From: Dioszegia crocea
Taxonomy: Eukaryota; Basidiomycota; Tremellomycetes; Tremellales; Bulleribasidiaceae
Length of the DNA stretch: 64,000 nucleotides
Assembly: GCA_001600615.1 (NCBI GenBank)
Contig: BCKK01000003.1
Span: 632,500 to 696,499 of the forward strand
Direction of reading: 5' to 3'
Shown here: positions 1 to 9,234 of the stretch, piece by piece
Numbering within the stretch: position 1 is the stretch's first letter
Layout of the letters: each line of letters starts with the position of its first letter
Translations under genes and position numbers: made by a program
Notes under the pieces: model-generated
What the model saw: only the letters and a program-made list of their open reading frames with translations
Told to the model about the DNA's origin: nothing
Databases searched by the model: none

Positions 1-285
1 GATCAGAAATCTGTTACATCTAATCAGCTATTGACTGCGTCGGCTCATACTGCTGATAGAAGCAGTTCACTTACCCTTCAGATAGACTGCTCGTGCTCGA
101 TCGCCAGTTCCAATACTTGAGAAGCTCGCCAATAGTCGTCTCGGAGGTGACGGAGAGCTCGACTCTGGCTTGTTCATCTTTGGCTTGAACCTGAACAAAC
201 CCGTCAGCAAAGAGCGCCGTCAGCGGGAGGATAGCGGTTGGGGACATACCCGAGCCATATAACGGCTCGCGGAGCCTGAGGACAT
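1..285 (-). CDS. Ubiquitin-like (Rad60-SLD type) protein, 5' part, cut by left window edge
   Basis: Only the first three exons lie in the window: 250-285 (start codon at 285, 12 codons), 75-190 and 1-10, with introns starting GTATGT and GTAAGT. Exon 2 encodes VQAKDEQARVEL followed by TTIGELLKYW, a beta-hairpin plus helix resembling the first half of a ubiquitin fold. The gene at 4574-5810 has the same layout: its second exon is also exactly 116 nt, both flanking introns sit at the same codon phase, and about half of the exon-2 residues are identical (AKDE, GELL, YW, WR). The pair are therefore paralogues. The second copy carries a clearer SUMO-like C-terminal domain, so the same is expected beyond the edge here. 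Function is inferred only; Rad60/NIP45/Esc2-type proteins act in SUMO-linked genome maintenance. Confidence 0.6.
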
Positions 286-1883
286 GTCTATATTCGGGAG
301 ATAGCGCTCAATCGGACAAGTGATGATGGCACCTACTCAATATTCCTCGGAGAATGGACGCGACGCGTGCTATTTAGCCTTACGAGAAGGCTGAAATCAG
401 CGTGGCAAAAAGTTTTCGATCCGCATTGAGGCACTTTGCAGCGATGTCGAGCAGCTCGGGTGGTCACTTACACGACTGACTGTACGATGGACGTTTCGGA
501 AATTGAAATGTGAGTGAGCGATGTCCAAAAGCGCTGGGTCGCAAGGTTAAATGGAAGACCACTAGCTGACTTGGCCCGACCTCGCGCCGGAGTCTGGTGA
601 CTGATCGACTTGCTATTCGAGCACTGTACTGACCAGCTGACTCACGTCAAGCGTGTGCGATCTTAATCACGAGGGCTGCAGACGTGTGTCAAATGGGATA
701 GATCAGCTCATGAAGGCGTCCCACCTAGAGGATCTAAATCTTTCTTCCGACAGCTGGACGCTTGATCGAATTCGTGGCTGAAGCCTGATGGCAAAATCGA
801 CCGGGTATTCACTCAGCTGACGTAGTGCGCTCATCTCATGTGGACACTCTCTGTTGACTTGGGGCGCAATTGAGCTCACTATTCTATTTGCGCTCGTGCA
901 AGTCTGCATATATATACTCTGAGCGCACAAGACGGGCGGAACTTCAAAATCCGAGGCGACCCGCGGGCAGCGGACCTGTCAAAGCTGAAGTATGCCCATT
1001 CACGGGTCATAAGGGTCCCGAGTCCCTGGATCCTCTAGCTCTGCGTGCCTCTTTCTGATCTCCAGTCAAGTGGCACTGAGGACTCGGAGGCCGGGGGTGG
1101 CGGCGTCGCGTCGGTCAGCCGCAAGATGTATGCGCGTACACCTGGCAGCCTCGTGGAGCATTCGATCATGCACAGCTCTGTCAGTCCCGCTGCGTGCGGG
1201 TTTATTAATTGCACTACATCGCTGCCATCCTGGTTGATCGAGCCAGCTCCTTCTCCCGGGGGAAAATTCCAGCTGCATCAGTCAGAGTCTTCAGGCACCG
1301 GCACATATGGGATATCGCCGATGCGGATGAATGTGCCTGAATGTGCACCGCTATCCCGGCGCTATCCGCCATTCCACTGTCCTGCATGGGCGAACTGACC
1401 GAAGAAGTCTCCGCAGAAGCTTAGACGGGCATCGGGTTAGCATCGGGGCGGGCATCGGGGTTGCTCAATCCAGGGGTCAGGCACAAAATTCCCAAAGCCA
1501 GCACCGCAATCGCCACGTGTGACGGCTGAAACACAATGAAACATTGCAAGAACTCCCCATTTAGGTAATGCCAAGTCCGAGGCCGGACGAATGTGGCGCC
1601 GGAAAGTCGCGTTCAACGATCAAGCCCCTTTGTTTGTGTGTGAACGGTACAGAAGCAAAGGGTGATGAGTGGTAAGGAAAGTAGCACCGCTTCGGAGATA
1701 TCTGCACAGCCCAATCTGCTGCTTTGCACAGCTTGATTTGCTCACATGCCTGACGCGGACTATAAGATGTGACCGCTTCTGCCCTTATTCCATTTCCTCT
1801 GCCTCCTAACAATCTATTATTAATCGATCTACTACCTCCACTCTCTTCACTCCCAAACACCAAAAAGTCCAACTCTACGCATC
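286..1883. other. Intergenic region, no supported gene
   Basis: Open frames on both strands here are short, overlap one another and show no family resemblance or splice pattern. The last part is the promoter and leader of the lectin gene; a TATA-like TATAAG at 1761-1766 lies about 120 bp before its start codon. Confidence 0.5.
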
Positions 1884-2789
1884 ATGCACGCCACTCTCTT
1901 CGCTCTCCTCCCCCTCCTCGCCATGGTTAGCGCCGTGCCCGTCACCACCCCCGCTATCGGCACCCCCGTCGCTAGCTCAGTCATGGCTATTCCCACCGAA
2001 GCCTCCAAGGGCAAGGTCATCATGTCCGGTCGCGACTTCGACCGCTGTCTCTCTATCGAAGGCGGCGCCGCAGCGGTCGCCAGCGGGAAGATCACCAGCG
2101 GCACCCCCGTTGTTACTGTCAAATGTAACGATGCGTCCCTCTGGGACATCAGCCCCGGGTCTGGGTCAGTCGTAGTCACCGGCACTGCCTTTGCCCTGGA
2201 CATCGGTCTTGAGCCTGCAAACCACGGTGGCCTAAAGGTAAGTCATATCTCCCGCCTCCTTGCACGTACCCTTACTGATGGCTTTAGGTCTGGCAGTCCT
2301 ACCCCACCGCGCCCCAGCAGACCTGGTTCCTCACTGGCGATCTCCGCATTGCCCAGACCGGCGGTGACCAGTGCATCGACCAGGGAGATAACGGACCCCA
2401 AACCTACGCGTGTACCACCGGGAACACCAACCAAAGTGAGTCTCTCTTGCAGTACTGTAATGCCGCGGGAACCAAGCTGACTCACAGTTTGGTTTGTCGC
2501 TACCAAGGGTGACCCTTTCCGCAACAACAACGGCGCCTTGCAAAGCTGGTCCGTCGGTCCCGCCACCGTCACCACTCAGGCTGCTGTCATCCCCGCGCAG
2601 ACCGATGGTCCTCACAGCTGGTCCGTCGCTGCCAGCAGCGCCTGGTCCGTCGCCGCCAACAGCACCCAGACTGGCAGTACCTGGTCAGTCGCTCCCGACA
2701 GCACCCAGACTGCCAGCCCCAGCAGCTGGTCAGTCGCTGCCAGTAGCGCCTGGTCGGTCGCTGCCAATGCGACGGCTACCACTGCCTAG
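1884..2789 (+). CDS. Secreted ricin-B-type (beta-trefoil) lectin-like protein with WSVA repeats
   Basis: Three exons (1884-2237, 2288-2435, 2488-2789) give 267 aa. Residues 1-18 (MHATLFALLPLLAMVSAV) form a signal peptide, so the protein is likely secreted or wall-associated. Residues from about 50 to 175 resemble a single ricin-B lectin domain: CLSIEGG near the start of one repeat, QQTWFLTGDLRI in the middle and NQIWF at the end match the QxW pattern of beta-trefoil repeats, and paired cysteines (KCND, CIDQ, YACTT) are present. The C-terminal third is low complexity, Ser/Thr/Ala rich, with six WSV units; it is probably a glycosylated stalk. Similar small secreted one-domain lectins are common in basidiomycetes and bind sugars of unknown identity. 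No GPI signal is evident. Confidence 0.75.
2542..2780 (+). repeat. Coding repeat, six WSV(A/G) units
   Basis: In the tail of the lectin gene the motifs SWSVGP, SWSVAAS, AWSVAAN, TWSVAPD, SWSVAAS and AWSVAAN occur in order. The block SWSVAASSAWSVAAN appears twice almost exactly, pointing to a recent tandem duplication in the DNA (core TGGTCNGTCGC). Confidence 0.85.
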
Positions 2790-4573
2790 GTTAGGAGTCA
2801 AGGTCTTTAGGACAGGCGCGTGATGGACAATTAGCTTTAAATCCAGTAACTAGCACGGCGATAGGACACTGAGAGCATGAAACCTTTTCCATAGGCCACC
2901 AGGTGTCGATTTGGAGTATAGTTGAAGTTCCGACTTTTGTAGCAAGTTTTTGTGATTATGAAATAGGACGTCCACTTCATCTCCTTCTCTGTCATATGAA
3001 TAGGCTGTGATGCCTGACCAGTTACCGCGCAGTCCGAAGCTGTGCATCAGCGGGTAGATCAGTATGTTCTGCCAAAGTATACGACCGGCCACGCATGGTA
3101 AAAGGGAGCATGTCGCCGACTGACACCCCCGACTCCGCAGAGAAATCAGACTTGATTCAGTGGAGAACTTTTGGGCGACCGCCTGAGCCACTCCAATAAT
3201 GGGAATGAGTCCTCACTTTAGGATTCAAGCAACTTTTGTAATCAGCTGTGTGAGTATGGCCCAGGTCAGAAGAGATGAGACACATGGCAGACCTGGGTGA
3301 TGAGCCCCACCAGGTGATGATGTATGAGCAGAAGAGTGTGAGCCCAGCAGCGTCGACAGCGTGAGAGAAATTAGAAGTCTCTTACTCTTACTCCGACTCC
3401 GAGTCCAACCTACAGACCATTTCATCCCCATTCGCGTTGCCCACACAATTACACCCCTTTGACGCACTCCCTCAATCTCCAGCTGCCCCAACTCGCCCAA
3501 CAACCTGCTCTTTCCCAACTCCCATCTGGGACCCATCGGCGGATCTAGGGCTTGGGACCTGATCTGGTCTGAATCGCCGCCCCCGCACCCGTGATTGTGC
3601 AGGCATCATCTGTCCAGCCGAGACATGTCGTATCGGAAAAACCCGCACACCGTCCCAGAATCCATCTGGCGAAGATAGCAACAGCGCAAATGTACGGGGT
3701 GAGACGCACAGCGGGGGATCTCGAGGTCGAGGGTCCGAGTGGAAGTCGGGGATCGAGAAGAGTAGGAGGAGAGGTTCCAATAGGCCGGCTCCACCCTAAC
3801 TCCCACGCCGCTTTGGTCAATTACCACCTTTGCGTCGCCGCAGAGCGTATCAACCTCGGCCCCAACTTCGAGTTGGTCGGTTGGCTTAAGACCGACGCGA
3901 ACGCAATACGTGTGGGAGGGATGCGGATGCGCTGCTGGGCAGGAAGAGGGTTATCCATCGGATCAGGCGGCAGCGACGGCCGGCGAGAACGCGTCATCAT
4001 CGACACAACAAGCCACATCAAATCCAGCACCCCGATCGCCCGCGTCCGATTCGCCGAGCTGTCGGGCGATGTAGAGTCCCGGGGGGTGGATCAGGCGCGG
4101 GGATAGAAGCCGTGATTTCGCCAACGAGTGTGAACGTCGGTAAAGTGGGGGAAATTGAGAGGTTGTAGCCCATACTTGGACGCGATAAAGTTGGGGAGCT
4201 TGAGAGGTTATAGCCCATACTTGGACCTTGACCAGATTTGGTGCAGTATGGGCTACAACCTCTCAAATCCCCCAACTTGACCGTTCCTACAGCGTCGAGC
4301 GGGGCCCGACAACCAGCTGGGCGTCGAGTGATGTTGAGCTATCTCGGTCCTGGGCAACAACAGATTAGGCCCGTTCCCGGTCTTGACAGATAACGGCGTC
4401 CCCTCATTCTCGCTTTGATTGCATGTTGTTGCTGGAGGCGGGGATAGATGACATGATCAAGCAACAAAAGCGGGNGAATTTACGAATGTCGCTGTGGGTG
4501 GAGGAATCAACAGCCACACTCTGAGCGATTGTCAGCGACCAATGTGAGGATGGCAAGTCGTAACAGGCAAAAA
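2790..4573. other. Intergenic region, no supported gene; holds a 45-bp repeat
   Basis: One long plus-strand open frame (3591-4106) is present but its product has no recognisable domain and overlaps several equally long frames on the other strand, so it is not called. The only clear structure is the repeat cluster at 4139-4284. One undetermined base (n) sits at 4475. Confidence 0.5.
4139..4284. repeat. Three-copy 45-bp repeat, two direct and one inverted
   Basis: The 27-bp core TTGAGAGGTTRTAGCCCATA(+CTTGGAC) is at 4155-4181 and 4200-4226, and its first 21 bp occur inverted at 4246-4266. Similarity extends about 15 bp further on the G-rich side of each copy (TAAAGTKGGGGA). Copies one and two are spaced 45 bp; copies two and three form a potential hairpin with a 19-bp loop. 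Confidence 0.85.
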
Positions 4574-5810
4574 CTAAGACGCACGGCAAGGTATGATTTC
4601 AATCATGTCTCCTTCCTTCGCTCCCCACGACTCGACTGTTTGGCCTATAGCCTAAAATAATATCAGCACGTCGTCCAAAATTGCTCGATACATAACGATA
4701 AGCACGTACCGCTCGATCCCTGATCAACAGATCTGTCCGCCGATCATACTGCGATTCTTCTAATACCAATCGATCTCCATCGGTTGTAAAAGTGAAACTA
4801 GACTGGCATCAGCGCGCGAACAGATTTGTTGAGCAGGAAACGAACCGCAATGCCGAAAATTCGACACCAACAGCGACACTAGCTTCTCTGCAGAGCGCAC
4901 GTGCGAGTGCCCAGGGCTGTACATAGAAGTAGACTTTACAGTCAGTCTCATATGAATGAAACTAAACCGTCAGTGTCAAATGCCGCAGACGCCGGGAGCT
5001 CGGTTCGACCTACGCCAACATGAAATCCCTCCCCGCCTGGATCCACCGTTTCGCTCTCATATCCCTCGACCTCAATGATATCTGGGATCATGCCCGGTTG
5101 TATCTCGCACGGCCGGGATACGTTTTTTGATCTTTTAAGGCTTGGGCTGGGGAGTGGTGCCGCTGACGCCTGGACTACGGCGCTTGCGGCTGCCAATTCA
5201 CTGAACATGGCGAATTGATTTTCTTGGGCGGGGGTTTCCCTTCTTTTTGGGGTGGCAGGAGAAGCATCTCTGGTTCTAGTGATGAGGCTGACAGCCTGAC
5301 TAGGAGCGGCTGCCTTCTGCAGATATCAGCACTGGCACAAGTACATCAATTGAGGCTCCGAAAGGATGACTGTACCTTAGTTATCCGTTGCTTTTTGAAT
5401 GGAGGTGATGATGGCACGATATCTGCCTCTGGAATGGCTTCAAACTCTACCGCAGCCGGGGCATTGACCTGGTTGGCCGCAGCCCGATTCAGGGTCAGGG
5501 ACAAGTCGATGAGGAATCTGACCAGTCAGCCGCAATTCGTCCAGACGAAAGCTGCGAATATCTCCAGTCTGGCCTCTTCGGGATATAGCTCACCCATCGG
5601 CCGGCTTGTCTGACGTCTCTCGCCATGTCCAGTATCTCAGCAGCTCGCCCAGGGTCGTATTGAGGTTGACATCAAGCTTCAATTCGGCCGTCTCGTCCTT
5701 AGCGCGCACCTGGATTACGTGTCAGTGAAATCTCGCCTCCGCCGCCGATTCTCGGGCTCAATATACTTGTCACTCACGCATGCTACCAGCTTCGGGTTTG
5801 TCGCTTCCAT
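4574..5810 (-). CDS. Ubiquitin-like / Rad60-SLD (SUMO-like) domain protein
   Basis: Start codon at 5810 (MEATNPKLVAC). Exons 5778-5810, 5594-5709, 5376-5517, then one beginning at 5316, another ending at 4710, and the last at 4574-4651. The join between 4815 and 4900 is not settled because no GT-AG pair fits the frame perfectly. The N-terminus holds a ubiquitin-like beta-hairpin (VRAKDETAELKLDV then TTLGELLRYW). A middle stretch is low complexity with a basic patch (PFKKQRITK). The C-terminus looks like a SUMO-like domain: MRLTVKST, then KLVSLL, then FTTDGDRLVLEE, then a final GQTVESWGAKEGDMIEI, which matches the 'D/QTP..L.M.DGD.IDV' ending of Rad60-SLD domains. No terminal di-glycine is present, so it is not a conjugated modifier. 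Paralogue of the gene cut by the left edge. Role in SUMO-dependent repair is inference. Confidence 0.65.
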
Positions 5811-6523
5811 CTTGTATATGGTAGGTGAGCTGGTTGTTGATGTAAGATACAGCAAGGGCGGATAAGGTCAAAGCCGGAACGTCGAAAGGTTGTACGTAAT
5901 TGGCTTCCTGGGCTTGGGTGGCGTAGGGACGCGGAGGGTGGCATACCCTGCACCAGTAGCTGCTGGCTATACCGTCCAGGGAGAGCAGCCAGCGCTTCGA
6001 TACCGGGATAGGCAAGAGCAGAGCCTCGGCTTTGCATGATACATACAATGAACATCAGCCTGGGGTTGCGTACTTAGCGCTGATTTGTCTGCTTCCTCCT
6101 TCGGAAAGTCCATGCCTCCTAGCCTCCTTGGAAACCGAAGGTCAGACAGTCAGACCAAGAATCCTGGCCGTAGACCCTCAGATTCCCTACTAAGTCGAAC
6201 CCAGTCAGGCCCTGTCATCTTTCTGGCCTGGCCATTAGCAATGCCGAAAGAGGTATGGAGTCAATGAAACGAACCTCCACCTTGCCTCCACCGGCTTCAT
6301 TCAGTTGCCGAAGCCGCGCCAACGGCCGTAGTGTTGCCGATGAGTCATGACGCCGGAGAAGAGAAGGTGGTCCAGCATTCAGATATATGCGCAGGTCTGT
6401 TCACTCCATCCCCATCCTCAATATCACCCTCGCGCAAAGACCATATAACTCTACCCCAATTGCTCTCCTCCTCTACCCCATCCTACAACAGCTGTCTATC
6501 CTACTCCACCACACTCGTCGAAG
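5811..6523. other. Intergenic region between divergent genes
   Basis: Shared upstream region of the ubiquitin-like gene (minus) and the GFA gene (plus). A minus-strand open frame at 5770-6048 ends out of frame with the ubiquitin-like coding exons and is not supported as an upstream exon. Nothing else recognised. Confidence 0.5.
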
Positions 6524-7091
6524 ATGTCCTCCACAGATTCTAAATCCACTGGGTTTCCCTATAAGCAAGGGTTGACCAACGACGGCTGGTCCAATGACAC
6601 CGAAGCTACCGCTACATGCGCCTGCGGTAAAGTTCAAATGGTCATTGTGAGTTCCTCATGCCCTTACCGCTCCTCACAATTGCTGATTATTTCAGCCTGT
6701 CAAAGCCCCCGGTCTTCACTGGACCTTCATATGCCACTGCACCGACTGCCGAAAGGTATCAGCAAGCATGTTCGCCACGAACTTCACCGCACTCGACTCG
6801 CACACCCGTTTCGTGCGTGGAGAAGACAACCTCACCGTCTTTGCCCAGGACCACACCACTGGCAGTGGCAAGACAATGGCCAATTCCTTCTGCAAGACGT
6901 GCGGAACTCTCATGTTCCGCCGTGGGGATGTTGCGCCGGGCACGCGCTTCATGCGTGGGGGAATCATCGATGATCATTCGTTGATGGACACGATGCTCAA
7001 GCCTCAGGCGGAGATTTACACTGAGCACCGGGCGGCTTGGCTGCAGCCGGTAGAAGGTGCGGAGCAGAGGATCGGTATGGGTTCAAGCTAG
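6524..7091 (+). CDS. GFA-domain (CENP-V/formaldehyde-activating-like) zinc protein
   Basis: Two exons, 6524-6646 and 6696-7091, give 172 aa. The protein shows the complete zinc-ligand pattern of the GFA family: CACGKV (residues about 33-38), CHCTDCRK (about 52-59) and CKTCG (about 101-105), followed by the usual RGG segment. Family members include glutathione-dependent formaldehyde-activating enzyme Gfa and centromere protein V; fungal genomes carry many such proteins of uncharacterised substrate, so a specific reaction cannot be assigned. It is cytosolic by absence of any targeting signal. Start chosen because it opens the exon with a pyrimidine-rich leader just upstream and no earlier in-frame ATG. 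It converges on the CCC1-like gene with 162 bp between stops. Confidence 0.85.
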
Positions 7092-7253
7092 GCAGTCTGT
7101 GTAGCACAGTCATATATAGGTGTTCAGTAGCAGTAAAGCAGTAAATGCCAGTATAGTTGAGGAGACGCCGAAATGTAACGAGTACAATTGCATCTCTATT
7201 TATCAAATTTCCAACCTAAAATCCCAAAGCCCAATCAGTCCGCCAGAAAATCA

Positions 7254-8631
7254 TTAATCCCGCACATCCAACAGCTTAACCAGCAAGAAGGCCGCTGCAG
7301 CAGCGAGACCACCGACAAACATGGTCGATGTCGCGCCGTACAGGTATCCGCCGAAACCTCCTTGTGCGCCACTGCAAATGTTAGCTTTGGGCGACCATCC
7401 TACCAGAAGGACGCGCAAACTTACGTGAAGTATGTCTTGAAGGCACCAAAGATGAAGAGCACGACACCCGTTACGCAGCTCGAGATGATGAGGCCGGTCT
7501 GAGCAGTGACGTTGGCCATGTATGGGATCAAAGGGATCAGGCCGCCGAGGAAGTACGAAAGCCCAATCGTAAGAGCAGAGATGTACAGCCTGGAGGGAGG
7601 TACTTCCTCTGCGATTCATCAGCACGGCGAATCCTCCAATGGCGGACAAATGACTCACCCATGCCCTCGCCAAACTTCAACAAGAAGGCCGTCATTCCCA
7701 TATCTTCATCCCCCTTTGCGTCCTCTCCACCTTGCTCCAAAAGCCCCTCGGCCTCTTGAGCGCTGCTTCCCTTCTTCCATCCAAACCAGCTCTTCTTCTC
7801 TTTTTTGCCATTGGAGCTCCCGCTGTTTTCTCGAGCGCGCATGACTCCCTCAGTCGCCGTCCCGTAGTTGGCGGCACCTCCAATGTAGAGTTGGTCCTCT
7901 ACGACTCGCAGGTCCTCGGCAACAAGACGAGAGAGTGTCTCTTTTACGCCGAGAGGTCCAAGGATGGAGTGCACCTCCCGTTCCATCTCGCCAGAGCAAG
8001 AACGGAGGACGCGGGCTTGGGTTTGTCGGCGGAGGTAGTGGAAGTGGTCTAGCTCGGCTTGGGACGCGACTGATCCGTCAGATAGGTCCCGAAAAGGTAG
8101 AATAAGACTCACGGTATCCGCCCAGACCCATACTGATTGCTCCAGCGCACAACTCTGCCAATCCACCAGTGACGACCAGCCTGCTTGACCCAAGGCTTGA
8201 TAAGCCCGCAGTGAGGGCGAAAGGTACAGTCAGACCGTCTGATAGACCAATAATTCTGAGCAATTAGCTCTAAAATTCTTGCCAAGCGTAACAAGCGCGA
8301 CTTACACATCCCGCACAATCTCAGGACTGATCAAGTGCCGCTCATCATCCCCCTTGAGATCCTTACAGCACTGGTGGCCCTCCCGGTCCTCCGCCCCGCA
8401 CTTCTTAGCGAGCGGCTGAACATCGCCCAAAATCTCTTGCAGCTGTTCATCTCGCTCTTGGTTGCGCGAAGGCGAGGCAGACCGGGGGCTAGCCGAGCCA
8501 CTGGCGGTCGGAGGGTGGAGAGACCACACCTTGTTTCCTTTGTCCGAGGAAGCGGCGGCGGCGTTGGCCCGAGGCAGAGCGACAGCCCCGGACTTATCCC
8601 CTGATCCACAAGCGCAATTCTCACAGGCCAT
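7254..8631 (-). CDS. CCC1: CCC1/VIT1-family vacuolar iron/manganese transporter
   Basis: Five exons (8306-8631, 8113-8255, 7659-8069, 7425-7608, 7254-7371) give 393 aa. After a Ser/Ala-rich cytosolic N-terminus of about 108 aa comes IIGLSDGLTVPFALTAGLS, the first membrane helix with the family signature, then helix 2 (LVVTGGLAELCAGAISMGLG), which ends GGYLASQAELDHF, the conserved motif after helix 2. A long Glu/Lys-rich cytosolic metal-binding loop follows (about 130 aa here), then helices 3-5 (YISALTIGLSYFLGGLIPLI, SSCVTGVVLFIFGAF, GGLAAAAAFLLVKLL). VIT1/Ccc1 proteins exchange protons for Fe2+ or Mn2+ to store metal in the vacuole. The linker carries an insert rich in Gly, Ser and Lys (GSSNGKKEKKSWFGWKKG). 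In yeasts CCC1 is regulated by iron status; no motif for this was identified here. Confidence 0.93.
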
Positions 8632-9234
8632 CGCAGTATGTGTGTATGAGTAAGTAGGTGAGTGTGTAGGGGTGATTGATAAGAGATGTGAGATGAAGGA
8701 GATAGAGATCTTCCCAGCTTTTTTGCCGCCGGATCCTTCGGCCGAATGACTTTACGGCATGCAAATTTGAAAGCTGGCTGATTAGATATCCGCACGCAAT
8801 CATTCGTCGAGCTGGGTGCTGGTGGCTGGAGAGAGGGGCCAGTGCATGGATCGCATAGAGGCAGCGGTGACCGATGAGGGCAAGTGGAGGAAATTTGCAG
8901 CGTTCCAGGAGCAAGCAGTTGAGGGGAAACGTCAAAATGTTTGCATGAGCGAGTATAGTCGCCATACCTTACTGTCTACTCAATGATTTGATCTACTCTA
9001 ATGAAATCGTGAAATTATATAGCTACAAGAGGCACTTCCGCCTCGGTCCACCACTCATCGTGTTTACCCAAAAGTCTAGCAAAATTCAAGTATATCCACC
9101 TCCAACCCCACCGTAATTGTATGTCTTTCCAAAGCTCGATGTTCCATCCCTTGAGATGACCGACCGCTCTCCCTCTCGTATAACCCTACCTCCCTTATCC
9201 TCGCTCTGCTTCCCTCCACAGCGCCTGACCTCAT
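8632..9234. other. Intergenic region, CCC1 promoter side
   Basis: Lies between the CCC1 start and the 3' end of the next minus-strand gene. It includes the CCC1 leader with CA/GT-rich stretches (8640-8690). No gene seen. Confidence 0.5.

Noticed and set aside
3591..4106. Long plus-strand open frame of 171 codons
   Set aside because: No domain, no upstream exon and strong overlap with equally long frames on the other strand; GC-rich noise is the simpler reading.
4404..4560. Extra 3' exon for the ubiquitin-like gene
   Set aside because: Using the GTGCGT site as a donor and joining to the next CAG gives a stop within a few codons, so the TAG at 4574 is the better end. The stretch also holds an undetermined base.
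5770..6048. Minus-strand open frame upstream of the ubiquitin-like gene
   Set aside because: It ends in another phase from the coding exon and a separate ATG at 5810 gives a start matching the paralogue's layout.
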